64,000 bases of DNA from Caldicellulosiruptor changbaiensis (GCF_003999255.1 NZ_CP034791.1:1-64000); one strand, 5' to 3'. Positions 35,260-44,782 are shown, counted from the first letter of the stretch. Notes: generated by a model not told the origin, from the letters alone. Numbers and translations are program-made.

Positions 35260-36651
35260 ATGAAAAAGTTTATAAACCGCAAGCAGGAGCTTGATTTTTT
35301 AGAAAAGCAGTATCAAGAGCAAAAATCATCGCTTGTTGTTATTTATGGAAGAAGAAGAATTGGCAAAACTGCACTTATTAAAAAATTTATCGAAGACAAG
35401 CCTGCCATTTATTTTTTAGGTTCTGAGGAAGTAGAAAGTCAGAACATAGAATATTTTAAAAGAGCGGTGAGCAGTTTTTTGAAAAATCCTTTGATAGAAA
35501 AATTATCTGGTATAAGTTGGGATGATATTTTCGATATTTTAGTAAAGACAAAAAGCGACAAAAAAATGGTGATAGTATTTGATGAATTTCAAAACTTATG
35601 CAAGACAAATCCAGCTTTTGCTTCGATTCTTCAAAGGATCTGGGATGAAAAACTAAAAAGTGGTAATTTCATGCTGATTTTGTGCGGTTCTTTGATTAGT
35701 ATGATGCAAGAATATGCTCTGTCTTATTCCAGTCCTTTATATGGTAGAAGAACAGGGCAAATAAAGTTAAAGCAGTTTTCCTTCAAAGAAGCAAAAGAAT
35801 TTTTTCCAGATGCATCAGACGACGAATTTATCTGGATATATTCGGTTGTTGGTGGTGTTCCGAAATATTTAGAAATGTTCAAATATGAAGGTGATATTTA
35901 CAAGGCAATTGAAGAGAATATTCTAAGCAGACAAAGTTTTTTATATGAAGAGCCTTTGTTTTTGCTTGAAAAGGAAGTTCATGAGATAGGAAGTTATTTT
36001 TCGATAATCAAGAGCATTGCACTTGGGAATCATAAGCTCAGCCAGATTGCCCAAAGCCTTTCTGTGCCACAAACAAAACTTACAAAGTATCTAAATACCT
36101 TGATAGAGCTTGATATCATAAGAAGAGAGGTTCCGATTACAGAGGAGTATCCTGAGAAGAGCAAAAGAGGGTTGTATTTTATAAACGACAATTTTATAAA
36201 TTTCTGGTTTAAATTTGTATATCCTTATAGAGAACAATTAGAACTTGACAACATTGAATATGTAATTGAAAATATAAGGTCAAAAATAGTAGCAAGTCAT
36301 ATAAGCTATGTTTATGAAGAAGTTTGTAAACAAATCTTGAGTGATTTAATAAGAAGCAAAAAAATGGATGTTCATGTAGATAAAATAGGCAAGTGGTGGG
36401 ATGGAAAATCAGAGATTGATATAGTAGGCATTGGGAGAAGCATGAGGCATGTTGTTTTTGGGGAGTGCAAATATTCGCAAAACATGGCTGATATTGATGT
36501 CTTTTTTGACTTAAAGAAAAAAGCAGAAAATGTAAAAGTATTTCCAGACCAAAAAGAGTTTTATGTCCTCTTTAGCAGAGCAGGTTTTTCAGAAAGACTT
36601 TTGGAATATGCAGAAGAGGCAAAGAACTTGTTTTTAATTAAGTTTCCTTAA
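35260..36651 (+). CDS. AAA ATPase with DUF234 domain (archaeal-type ATPase)
   Basis: 463 residues from ATG 35260 (site GAGGTG). The N-terminus KFINRKQELDFLEKQY leads to Walker A YGRRRIGKTALI and Walker B VIVFDEFQNL. SPLYGRRTGQIKL is the family's sensor region. A winged-helix segment follows at about 250-300. The C-terminal DUF234 domain has WWDGKSEIDIVGIG and VVFGECKYS, a PD-(D/E)xK nuclease-like pattern (E-ID ... E-K). The function of these ATPases is not established. They are abundant in archaea and thermophiles and may be linked to mobile or defence DNA. A second copy begins at 62914. Confidence 0.85.
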   Translation: MKKFINRKQELDFLEKQYQEQKSSLVVIYGRRRIGKTALIKKFIEDKPAIYFLGSEEVESQNIEYFKRAVSSFLKNPLIEKLSGISWDDIFDILVKTKSDKKMVIVFDEFQNLCKTNPAFASILQRIWDEKLKSGNFMLILCGSLISMMQEYALSYSSPLYGRRTGQIKLKQFSFKEAKEFFPDASDDEFIWIYSVVGGVPKYLEMFKYEGDIYKAIEENILSRQSFLYEEPLFLLEKEVHEIGSYFSIIKSIALGNHKLSQIAQSLSVPQTKLTKYLNTLIELDIIRREVPITEEYPEKSKRGLYFINDNFINFWFKFVYPYREQLELDNIEYVIENIRSKIVASHISYVYEEVCKQILSDLIRSKKMDVHVDKIGKWWDGKSEIDIVGIGRSMRHVVFGECKYSQNMADIDVFFDLKKKAENVKVFPDQKEFYVLFSRAGFSERLLEYAEEAKNLFLIKFP

Positions 36652-36689
36652 AATCGGCATTGTGGCGTAGAATTTTTATCCTCAATTCA

Positions 36690-36882
36690 AAAGCTCTTTC
36701 CTCAATTTTTCTTTATCTCCTCAATATCAAGTTCAGTCAGTTCAGCTATTCTTCCCATCTCTTTTGCACCTTTTTGTATCATCTTCTTAGCTATTTTATT
36801 TTAATTTGACTTTCACGAATTCCTTGCTGCAGTCCTTGCTGAAGCCTAAGGTTAAATTCTTTTGTTTGGCATTTTAAAGATT
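36690..36882 (-). pseudogene. C-terminal remnant of an Rpn-type nuclease/transposase
   Basis: On the minus strand, NLRLQQGLQQGIRESQIK, then after a frame change AKKMIQKGAKEMGRIAELTE and LDIEEIKKN, matches the end of the intact Rpn protein at 47629-48588 (QQGLQQGFEQSRIETAERMI). Only this tail remains. It directly adjoins the oldest end of array 3, the same position that the intact copy has relative to array 5. Confidence 0.7.
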
Positions 36883-37352
36883 GTTTCAATTCTTAAAGAG
36901 CAGTCTACAAGCTCCCTTCCTTTCTCAATTCCCAACGGGCAGGCTACAAACGGAACTATTGTGGATATTCACACTTGTCCAGTCTGCGTTTCAATCCCCA
37001 AAGGGCAGGCTACAAACGACCTTTTTCTGCTGTTCCAAGAAGATAAATAGTAGGTTTCAATTCCCAAAGGGTAGGCTACAAACTAAATGTATGGTGCATT
37101 GGCAAGTAATGTTTCCAAGCGTTTCAATCCCCAAAGGGTAGGCTACAAACTATGGAGAAGCGAAGACAAAAATGGCAGGAGAAAGTAAAGTTTCAATCCC
37201 CAAAGGGTAGGCTACAAACTAAATAGAAGGTGATAATAGCAAGCAAAAAGAACGTGTTTCAATCCCCAAAGGGTAGGCTACAAACAACGTTGTGCGTGGG
37301 TCTATTTTGATATTACTTAGTAAATTCAATCCCCAAAGGGTAGGCTACAAAC
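36883..37352 (-). CRISPR. CRISPR array 3 (8 repeats, decayed at both ends)
   Basis: Repeats start at 36883 (highly degenerate), 36922 (degenerate), 36988, 37054, 37121, 37190, 37256 and 37323. The first two are separated by only about 9 bp. The repeats at 36922 and 36988 carry the GGGC variant, later ones GGGT. The leader-proximal repeat (37323) has an altered end, so the minus-strand handle reads ATTGAATT instead of ATTGAAAC. Spacers in the intact part are about 36-40 bp. Confidence 0.93.
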
Positions 37353-37605
37353 AACTTGTTGGAATGCTTGATTTAATTATATCAACTTTATGCACCAGTG
37401 TCAATGTTTTTATTTTAGAACATACCTTAAAAACAAACTCAAAGCCAACAATATCAAGTCTTAAAACCAAATCAAAGTCTTTCGTCTATCCAGCTGCTGC
37501 CAGTAGTCAAGATAAACCCACAACCAACAAGGATGAAACCGTGTTCAAATCAATCTCTAAAAATTTTACACCTGGGGTCGACGGATATGACTTTTGGTCA
37601 AAATG
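37353..37605 (-). promoter_or_regulatory. CRISPR leader 3 with sigma-A promoter
   Basis: Minus-strand TTGACA (37399-37404), 17-bp spacer, TATAAT (37376-37381). Conserved blocks GTCTATCCAGCTGCTGCCAG, GGGTCGAC and GACTTTTGGTCAAAATG follow. Promoter spacing is identical to the other four leaders. The stretch from 37606 to 37912 shows no gene. Confidence 0.87.
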
Positions 37606-37912
37606 TATTAGTATTCATGATTTTTTAAAATATTGTGAATAATATTGCAACAGAGGATGGAAATAGAGAATACAAATTAGAAGAATTTTGTGATTATCGT
37701 AAAGTTAAGCTTTTGAGATTATATGTGAGTATGGATTTAAACAAGAGTTGCCTTTGAAAAAATTAAAACTTGTAAAGCTCATAACAAAACAAGTATGTAA
37801 AAATTACTTTTACTAAAAAATTTTGTAGATTAAAATTTCAAATTGAAAAATCTACGAAAGAGGAAAGAGTTATAGATGCTTATAAAACTCAAACATTTTG
37901 GAGGTTTAAATG

Positions 37913-37941
37913 TTGAAATTTGTCATATTATATTGTATTAT
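37913..37941 (+). promoter_or_regulatory. Sigma-A promoter of the csm operon
   Basis: TTGAAA (37913-37918), a 17-bp spacer and TATTAT (37936-37941), each box 5 of 6 to consensus, lie 57 bp before the cas10 start. This is the only good promoter seen between leader 3 and cas10. Confidence 0.65.
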
Positions 37942-37998
37942 GTTGGTATAAAAGTAACTAGTCATTAAAAACGCCAATTCTTTTTGAAATGGTGGTGA

Positions 37999-40446
37999 TT
38001 GTGCTTGGGGAAAGAAACTTATAGAAACTTAATTGCTGTGACGGCTCTTTTACATGATATTGGCAAATTTATCCGAAGAAGTGGGCTTGGATCTCTTTCC
38101 CACCAGGAAGAATCAAAAAAATTTTTAGAAAAGTATATGGAAAAGTTTAGGAACAAAAATCTATTTACCAATCAAGAACTAGAACTTATAAAAAGACTCA
38201 TAGAAAATCACCACAATATTGAAAAAATAAACAAAAGCTCAGCTTGTAGCGATGCAGAAAACAACTTACTGAAGATTTTAATTTATTCAGATTGGGACTC
38301 TGCATCCGAAAGAAGGCAAGAGAAAGAGACCAGTGGTTCTCAAGAATATGTACCAATTCACAGTATACTGTCTTTTATAAATGAAGCGTTTGATATTGAT
38401 GAGGCGCTTCGTCAGGGAGAAGAAGATAAAATTTTTGAACATATTTCGTATGTAAGAGCATTTTCACCTCAGGATGCCTTTGTCTATGAAAGGCCCGAAC
38501 TTAACCCTGCGCACCCTGTTGTGGAGGATAACCGAAAAAGGTTTGAAATTTTTGAAAGTGAGTTTAAGACTCTTATTGAGGAAAGTAAAAACCAATATGA
38601 ATTTGTATTAAGGTTGAATTACATTCTCAAAAAGCATACAACATACATTACTTCGAGCGGAAAGGAAAAGATAAGAGACATTTCGCTGTACCACCACAGT
38701 GCAACAACTGCCATGTTTGCAATCAACAGACTAATAGATTTTGAGCATGGTGAACAAATAGAACAACGCAAGCAATATGGTGCAGTTTATGGGAGATTGT
38801 TTAAAATTCAGGATTACATCTTTTCTGGTATAAATAGTAAAATTGAGAAACCTTTGAAAAGAATTATAACAAGGTCGCAGTTAGTGTCTATCCTCAACAT
38901 GTTAATTCCATACGATATAGTTAAAACATTAGATTTGTATCCTTTCAACATCATCTTTTATGGCGGAGGAGCATTTTTGATATTAATCCCTCTTTCATAC
39001 ATTTCAAAAGCTCAAGAGAGAATAAAGGAGATTAAAAAAACAGTAGATGAGATTTTCGAATCAAAGATTTATTTTGAAGCTGTTTATGAGAGAATTTCAG
39101 TATATGAAAATGGCTATGTTTTAGGTAATGAATTAAAAAGCTTGGGAGAGAAGCTCTCTGAAAAGAAATTTGCACGATCATTTGATACCATAGCTCCTTT
39201 TATTCACGAAAAATATTTTGAAAAAGCATATTTCAAATGTGAAAATTGCAAAATAAACTCTTCCAAGACGATATTATCTGGTGAGAATTTCGTATGTAAG
39301 TGCTGTCAAGTTGAAGAGAAATGGATGAACGAAGATATTACAAAGTTAAAATTTTTATTTGACCGCCTGTACGTTGAAAACATACAGGACCCAGAGTTGT
39401 TATCTGCTGGTGCTGACAGTAATAGTGCCTTGGTTTTGACCTTTACCAAAAGTGAGGCAGAAAATAGAAAGTGCATTGATACATTTTTACAGGGAAGAAA
39501 GTTTATTTACACGGCTGATTTTTGTCAAAGGTGTCCTGAATACGATGATTGTGCTGAGCCTTACAAACATATTCTTTCAGAAGAAGATGAAAGGCTTACA
39601 ATGAAATTGGCAAGTTTGGATTGCTTAGAAAAGATGAGTGACTCAGACAATATAATTGCAACAGCAAAGATGGACATTGACGATTTGGGTTTTATTCTGT
39701 ACAGTATTTATCCTATAAAGGTTTTACAGAATGAAAGCTATCCGTTTTCTATCACCAGACTTTCTTATGCGTCGTGGCTTTTAAATTTGTTTTTCACAGA
39801 AGGAGTTAAAAAAGTAATAAATGAAAAGTTCAAGGATGATGTCATGATTTTATATAGCGGTGGCGATGATCTTTTGCTCACCGGTGTGTGGTACAAGGTT
39901 ATAGAAGCAATTGACGAGATTGAAAAAGAATTTTCCCAGTTTGTAACAGGTAAAGTGATAGACAGAAAAAATGTTACGGTGACAGCTTCGATATATTTCC
40001 ACAGGGCACATGAAAATTTTGACAGTGTCTTGATAAAATTAAATGAAGGACTTGAAGAGGCTAAGAAAATAAAAAATAGAGTATTTCTGTTTGATAATGT
40101 GATAAGCTATCCAGAGCTGCGAAGAAGCTTAGATATATCTAAGAAAATTGTAGATTATGTAAATGAAAAAGTTTTAGGCAAACTAATTATAAGAAAATTG
40201 TTGAGAATACTTGAATGGAGAAAACTTAGAAATTGTTACCAAGAGATTAAGGCAACTTCCCACTATGTATATCTAAAAACAAGGCTTATAGAAAATAATA
40301 AAAACTTATCTGAAGATAAGAAAAAAGAGGTGATTGAATTTTTGGATTCTTTTATGAGCCTTCATACCGATAATTCTAATGTGTCAATGGCCATTGTTGC
40401 GATAAATATAGCGCTCAGGAAATTAATAAAAGAAAGTGAGGAGTGA
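37999..40446 (+). CDS. cas10: Cas10/Csm1, type III-A CRISPR effector
   Basis: Large subunit of the Csm complex, about 815 residues. N-terminal HD nuclease motif ALLHDIGKFIRR (H20-D21). The first palm-like domain is followed by a four-Cys zinc site (FKCENC...CKCC). The second palm carries an intact GGDD in ILYSGGDDLLLTG (residues 621-624), which makes cyclic oligoadenylates from ATP on target binding. Both activities are therefore predicted. The start codon is TTG, at 37999 or 38005; GGTGGTG at 37991 fits either. First gene of the cas operon, 8 bp before csm2. Confidence 0.95.
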   Translation: MCLGKETYRNLIAVTALLHDIGKFIRRSGLGSLSHQEESKKFLEKYMEKFRNKNLFTNQELELIKRLIENHHNIEKINKSSACSDAENNLLKILIYSDWDSASERRQEKETSGSQEYVPIHSILSFINEAFDIDEALRQGEEDKIFEHISYVRAFSPQDAFVYERPELNPAHPVVEDNRKRFEIFESEFKTLIEESKNQYEFVLRLNYILKKHTTYITSSGKEKIRDISLYHHSATTAMFAINRLIDFEHGEQIEQRKQYGAVYGRLFKIQDYIFSGINSKIEKPLKRIITRSQLVSILNMLIPYDIVKTLDLYPFNIIFYGGGAFLILIPLSYISKAQERIKEIKKTVDEIFESKIYFEAVYERISVYENGYVLGNELKSLGEKLSEKKFARSFDTIAPFIHEKYFEKAYFKCENCKINSSKTILSGENFVCKCCQVEEKWMNEDITKLKFLFDRLYVENIQDPELLSAGADSNSALVLTFTKSEAENRKCIDTFLQGRKFIYTADFCQRCPEYDDCAEPYKHILSEEDERLTMKLASLDCLEKMSDSDNIIATAKMDIDDLGFILYSIYPIKVLQNESYPFSITRLSYASWLLNLFFTEGVKKVINEKFKDDVMILYSGGDDLLLTGVWYKVIEAIDEIEKEFSQFVTGKVIDRKNVTVTASIYFHRAHENFDSVLIKLNEGLEEAKKIKNRVFLFDNVISYPELRRSLDISKKIVDYVNEKVLGKLIIRKLLRILEWRKLRNCYQEIKATSHYVYLKTRLIENNKNLSEDKKKEVIEFLDSFMSLHTDNSNVSMAIVAINIALRKLIKESEE

Positions 40447-40454
40447 TTTTTGTC

Positions 40455-41075
40455 ATGCCAAGACCCAATAACTTGCCCCATAGAGGTAATAATAGAAATG
40501 CTCAGAACAGGACTGCCACTTCACAAAATCAAAGATCATCAACTTTAATAATTGACGAAGATAAGCAGAGAGAATTGGAACAAAATAAACATGATTTATT
40601 TGAGTTAATTAAAGACGACAATGGTTTTTGTGATGAACATGGTATCAGATATGAGGTGGCAGAAAAAATAGAAAAGTTTGCAGAGTATCTGAATGCAGCT
40701 TATGTTCAAAATGATAGTGACGTTGGGGTGACATCTTCAAGCATCCGAAATATATATGACAACTATATTTCTATAAAACGCAAGTTCCAGACTGTTCAGT
40801 TAGAGCAAAGAGAGATAGAAGATGCAGAAACAAGAAAAGAAAATGCGTTTATGAAGATCAAACCCGAGCTTATATTTGTAAAATCTAAAGTGAATTACAC
40901 TGTTGAAAGAAAACTAAAAGAGGAGAGAAATGAAGCAAAAAAGCAGATTAAGGAACTTTCTTACAATGCTTTGAAGGAATTCATAAACATTTCAACCACT
41001 AAGATAACTACAAGCTACAATCAATTTGAAGCTTTTATAAAAATTTTTGAAACATTGGTTGGGTTTATGAAGTGA
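40455..41075 (+). CDS. csm2: Csm2, small subunit of the Csm complex
   Basis: About 206 residues from ATG 40455 (site AGGAGTG). The helical C-terminal 120 residues match Csm2: VAEKIEKFAEYLNAA, SSSIRNIYDNYISIKRKF, FMKIKPELIFVKSKVNY and FEAFIKIFETLVGFMK. The N-terminal 45 residues (PRPNNLPHRGNNRNAQNRTA) are a disordered, Asn/Arg-rich extension not needed for the fold. Csm2 forms the inner belly of the complex along the target RNA. Followed by csm3 after 33 bp. Confidence 0.9.
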   Translation: MPRPNNLPHRGNNRNAQNRTATSQNQRSSTLIIDEDKQRELEQNKHDLFELIKDDNGFCDEHGIRYEVAEKIEKFAEYLNAAYVQNDSDVGVTSSSIRNIYDNYISIKRKFQTVQLEQREIEDAETRKENAFMKIKPELIFVKSKVNYTVERKLKEERNEAKKQIKELSYNALKEFINISTTKITTSYNQFEAFIKIFETLVGFMK

Positions 41076-41108
41076 GATAATAAAAACTAAGAAATTGGAG
41101 GGTTTTTG

Positions 41109-41825
41109 ATGGAGAACAATGAGATGCTTTTAAAACAAATAATAGTGCTCAAAACAATAATGAAGATAAAAACAGGTTTGAGGATTGGTGGAAGCAGAGA
41201 AGAGTTGAAGATTGGAGATATAGACAATCCGGTGATAAGAGACCCTCTAACAAATGAGCCGTATATACCTGGTTCGTCGTTGAAAGGTAAAATGAGGTCG
41301 TCGTTAGAAATAACATTAAAAGGAACTAAAGATCCATGCAATTGTGGAAATTGTCCTATATGTGTACTCTTTGGAGCTGCTAAAAACAAACCTCAGTCAG
41401 GAGAAAAAGAAGTAACAAGGCTTATTGTAAGAGACAGCTTCATGACTGAAAAATCAAAAAAGCTTCTTTTGGATTTTGTTGGTGACTATGTCGAAATTAA
41501 AAAAGAGAATGTCATAAACAGAGTAACAGGAGTTGCGAAAGATCCGCGCACGCTTGACAGGATTCCCGCTGGCACAGAATTTGAATGCGAATTTGTACTC
41601 AGAATTTATCAAAAAGACCAGGAAAAAGTAGAAGAATATATTAAATACATTGAGACTGCATTAACGCTGATAGAACTTACTTACTTAGGTGGTTCTGGGA
41701 CAAGAGGTTATGGTAAGGTTGAGTTTGGAGAGAATGGAAATAAGATTATTGAGAAAAAGGTTTATGAAATAGTCAAATCAGAAGATGGTTTTGTAAAAGT
41801 TGAAGAAAAATCAGAAGATTCTTAA
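41109..41825 (+). CDS. csm3: Csm3, RAMP backbone subunit and target RNase
   Basis: 238 residues from ATG 41109 (site GGAGGG). It has an RRM-like RAMP fold with the signatures LKIGDIDNPVIRDPLTNEPY, IPGSSLKGKMRS and the C-terminal glycine loop GGSGTRGYGKVEF. The Asp in GDIDNPV (about residue 39) lines up with the residue that cuts target RNA every 6 nt in other Csm3 proteins. A cysteine group CNCGNCPIC near 78-86 probably binds zinc, also usual. Several copies line the crRNA. Confidence 0.94.
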   Translation: MENNEMLLKQIIVLKTIMKIKTGLRIGGSREELKIGDIDNPVIRDPLTNEPYIPGSSLKGKMRSSLEITLKGTKDPCNCGNCPICVLFGAAKNKPQSGEKEVTRLIVRDSFMTEKSKKLLLDFVGDYVEIKKENVINRVTGVAKDPRTLDRIPAGTEFECEFVLRIYQKDQEKVEEYIKYIETALTLIELTYLGGSGTRGYGKVEFGENGNKIIEKKVYEIVKSEDGFVKVEEKSEDS

Positions 41826-41852
41826 CTGTCAGTAAAAAGGGGAAGAAAAAAG

Positions 41853-42788
41853 ATGATATACAGAGCAGATTTTTTGATAAGTTCGTCATCTTCAAAACTC
41901 ATATCTCCTGTTATTTTTGGAGCGATTGCAGATAAGGTTTTTGAGCTAACAGAAGAAAAACAGGCAAAAGAACTTGTTTTTGACATGGCACAAAATGTTC
42001 TTATTTCAGATGCACTACCTTCAGAAGAGGAAGAAGATGATTTTATAAGATATTTCTACGTTCCAAGAATTATACCGCCCTATGAAGATGATCAAAATTC
42101 CCTTAGTTTGCGTGAAAGAAGAGAGCTTGCGAGAAAGAACAAAAAACTTGCGAAGAGTGTAAGTCTGGTTGAAATAGACAATAGCGGAATTTTAAAAGAG
42201 GCAGATCCTTCAAAAGTAAAAGATCCAGTTGATTTTTACCGCATAGGAATTCAGGTAAACAGAAAAAGCGCTGCATCAGAAGTGGGTATTTTTTTCTACC
42301 ATCAAGAATTCAGATTTTCTAAAAAGCAATGTTATTCAATTTATATCCAATGTAAAAAGCCGAGTCTTGTTAACAAAATAGAAGAGTGTTTTAAAGTCAT
42401 TGAACTTACTGGATTTGGGCCAGATGTGTCAATCGGTAAGGGGAAAATCTCATTTTTAAGGCACAATCAAAGAATACTTTGCCGAGATGAAGTGACTGAG
42501 CAGTTCTTTGACAGTGAGCCGGATGTTGAAAAAGAATATGTAAACATAGCTTCAACAATCCTTTTTGACAAAGCAGTTTCAGCATGTCAATTCAAAAGTT
42601 ATCAAACATTTAGATATGACAGCAAGGGCTATGGTGTATTCAAACCCCCATACTTTTGTGCAGAAAGAAGTTCAGTTGTAGTTCCAAAAGGTAAAGATTT
42701 GAGTTTTTTGATAGAGTACAAAGGAAGATTTATATATACTTGCATTTTTCCGTTGAGGCTCATTCAAATAGGTGGTGAAAAGATTTGA
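41853..42788 (+). CDS. csm4: Csm4, crRNA 5'-handle binding RAMP subunit
   Basis: 311 residues. It has the RAMP start IYRADFLISSSSSKLISPVIFGAI and the glycine-rich loop ELTGFGPDVSIGKGKISF, typical of Csm4, which caps the 5' handle end and contacts Cas10. An acidic stretch (SEEEEDDFIRYFYVPRIIPP) lies near 50-70. Ribosome binding site AAAAGGGGAAG. Its stop overlaps the start of csm5 by 4 bp, so the two are translationally coupled. Confidence 0.9.
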   Translation: MIYRADFLISSSSSKLISPVIFGAIADKVFELTEEKQAKELVFDMAQNVLISDALPSEEEEDDFIRYFYVPRIIPPYEDDQNSLSLRERRELARKNKKLAKSVSLVEIDNSGILKEADPSKVKDPVDFYRIGIQVNRKSAASEVGIFFYHQEFRFSKKQCYSIYIQCKKPSLVNKIEECFKVIELTGFGPDVSIGKGKISFLRHNQRILCRDEVTEQFFDSEPDVEKEYVNIASTILFDKAVSACQFKSYQTFRYDSKGYGVFKPPYFCAERSSVVVPKGKDLSFLIEYKGRFIYTCIFPLRLIQIGGEKI

Positions 42789-43987
42789 AAGAAAAGTATT
42801 CTGTAAAAACATACGAGTTACGTTTGAGGGCTTTGACAGACTTTTGTGTGAGCGCAAATCAAGACGCTGTTGTGGAAAGCTCAGACTACATCATACATGA
42901 CAAGTATGCTTACATCATAGATAGCAAGGCTGTATTTAATATGCTAAAAGATGGGATAATTTCTGAAAGAGATCTTGAGGATGTAAAAGAGTTTTTGAAA
43001 AATAACCCTGAATATTTGGAAAAGTATTTTAAAACCCGCAGATTAGAACTTGCCAGAAACTATGAGAATATGCTAAGTATAAGTAGATTTTGGAGATATT
43101 TGGATATAAAAGAGAATGAGGTAACAGAAAATTATGCAGTTCCTGCAAGTACAATTAAAGGTATCCTGAATACAGGGTTTTTAAGTTTCTTTTTAGAAGA
43201 TATCGAGTACGTGTATGCAAGAGGACAAAAAGCAAGATTGAATTTAAAATCATTAAAAGTTAACAATGCCCAGGCAAGAATTGATAACACACAAAGCCTT
43301 TTTAAAACTTTTGAAAGTAAAGAGGACTTTCAAAAAGGTTTAAAAGTTTTCTACGCTGCTCAAAGTAGTTGGGAAGAAAAGGGATATTTAGATGAAATAA
43401 GAGAAGCTGAAGATATATTTGATTCTATCGAAAAAAGTCTTTTTAGAACTGTAGAGTGTTTAGATGCTGTATTTAAAGAAGGAAGTTTCATAGTTAAAAA
43501 GGTGAAGAGATTAAGCAGGGCGAACAACAGGTCAGCCCTACCTCAATACTTTGAGCTTGCTCAAAAAGGAAGTCTTTTTGCAGGAAAGGTGCAAGTTTCA
43601 GTACCTCATGACGGAGAACCATTGAGTTCTTTAAGCTTTCTTTACGAAGATTCAAACTACATTGAAGACCTAAACGTAATGGATATTTGCATTGAAGGTT
43701 TGAAAATATACAGCAAAAAATTGGTAAAAGCCGAGGAAAAATTCTTTGCTCAGAAGATTGGTAGTTTAAATAGTCAGAGTCAAAACTTTTACAATGATCT
43801 TTGGTCTGAGTGCGAAAGAGGCAATATTGTAATAAAGATAGGAAAAAGCGGCATTCATGCAAAAAGCTTTATGTCATTTGACTCTAATAATTTAGAAAAA
43901 AATGACTTTTTTCCTTATACCATTAACATTGACGACGAAAATAAGCTTCCTATAGGATGGGTAAAATTAGAAATCGAGGAAGAATGA
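42785..43987 (+). CDS. csm5: Csm5, RAMP subunit at the crRNA 3' end
   Basis: 400 residues with a TTG start at 42785 after GGTGGTG, overlapping the csm4 stop. It has the Csm5 pattern: YELRLRALTDFCVSANQDAV, YIIDSKAVFNML, and VPASTIKGILNTGFLSFFLE (the RAMP IPGSSIKG equivalent, here VPASTIKG). The C-terminal half keeps FPYTINIDDENKLPIGWVKLEIEEE. Csm5 binds the 3' end of the crRNA and recruits trimming nucleases in other systems. Followed by cas6 after 3 bp. Confidence 0.88.
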   Translation: MKEKYSVKTYELRLRALTDFCVSANQDAVVESSDYIIHDKYAYIIDSKAVFNMLKDGIISERDLEDVKEFLKNNPEYLEKYFKTRRLELARNYENMLSISRFWRYLDIKENEVTENYAVPASTIKGILNTGFLSFFLEDIEYVYARGQKARLNLKSLKVNNAQARIDNTQSLFKTFESKEDFQKGLKVFYAAQSSWEEKGYLDEIREAEDIFDSIEKSLFRTVECLDAVFKEGSFIVKKVKRLSRANNRSALPQYFELAQKGSLFAGKVQVSVPHDGEPLSSLSFLYEDSNYIEDLNVMDICIEGLKIYSKKLVKAEEKFFAQKIGSLNSQSQNFYNDLWSECERGNIVIKIGKSGIHAKSFMSFDSNNLEKNDFFPYTINIDDENKLPIGWVKLEIEEE

Positions 43988-43990
43988 AAT

Positions 43991-44728
43991 ATGCGATATA
44001 AAATAAGATTTTACACAGAAAATGATATGAATATAAGCATACATTACAATATTGAACTGGCAAAGGCAGTTAGAAATTTGCTCAACCCCAAATACCGTGA
44101 ATTTGTTGACAAAGGTGGGTTTAGCTTAGGGAAAACTATTTACAAACCATATACATTTTCACGTTTATTTCCTCAGGAATACAGGGTTATAAATTCAAAG
44201 TTAGAAATTAAAAAAGGATATGTTGACCTTATTGTGTCTAGCATCGATGAAAATTTTTGGTTTTCATTTCTTGAGGGACTACTCAAGGAGAAGAAAATAA
44301 CCCTTTATGGTAATACAATGTGCTTGGATTCGTTTGCTATAAAGAAGTTTAAAAGGAAAAACAAAATGATAGTAAAAACTTTATCTCCAATTATGTGTAG
44401 GATAAATCTTTCAGAACAAACGAAAAATGAGTTTGAACTGTTTTTGAAAGGAAATGTGGTAAATAAAGCATGCGTTTTTAAAAAAAGAATCTTTTCTTTA
44501 GATGATATTAATCTCAAATTTTTTGAAAATACGGTAAAAGAAACTGTGGTTATATTGAATGGCACTCCAAACAAAGCATACTCAGGTCTAATTTTGCTTG
44601 ATGGTGACGAAGATATTGTTGAGGTTGCGTATTTTACAGGGATAGGGCCGAAAAATGCTCTTGGGTTTGGCTGTGTTGAAGATATAAAGCTCAAAAATGA
44701 AAGGGTCATATATAAGCTTTCTTTGTAA
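43991..44728 (+). CDS. cas6: Cas6 endoribonuclease (pre-crRNA processing)
   Basis: 245 residues with two RRM-like halves. The N-terminus has MNISIHYNIELAKAVRNLL, with a His (about residue 18) that could be the catalytic base. The C-terminal glycine-rich loop is TGIGPKNALGFGCVEDI (about 216-232), the Cas6 signature. It would cut within each repeat 8 nt before the spacer, leaving the ATTGAAAC handle present in all intact arrays here. It lies inside the csm operon, 3 bp from csm5. Confidence 0.92.
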   Translation: MRYKIRFYTENDMNISIHYNIELAKAVRNLLNPKYREFVDKGGFSLGKTIYKPYTFSRLFPQEYRVINSKLEIKKGYVDLIVSSIDENFWFSFLEGLLKEKKITLYGNTMCLDSFAIKKFKRKNKMIVKTLSPIMCRINLSEQTKNEFELFLKGNVVNKACVFKKRIFSLDDINLKFFENTVKETVVILNGTPNKAYSGLILLDGDEDIVEVAYFTGIGPKNALGFGCVEDIKLKNERVIYKLSL

Positions 44729-44782
44729 ATTGGTGAAAAGTTACCATACGAAAAATTAAAGTTTTGGAGGAAATGATGTGAG

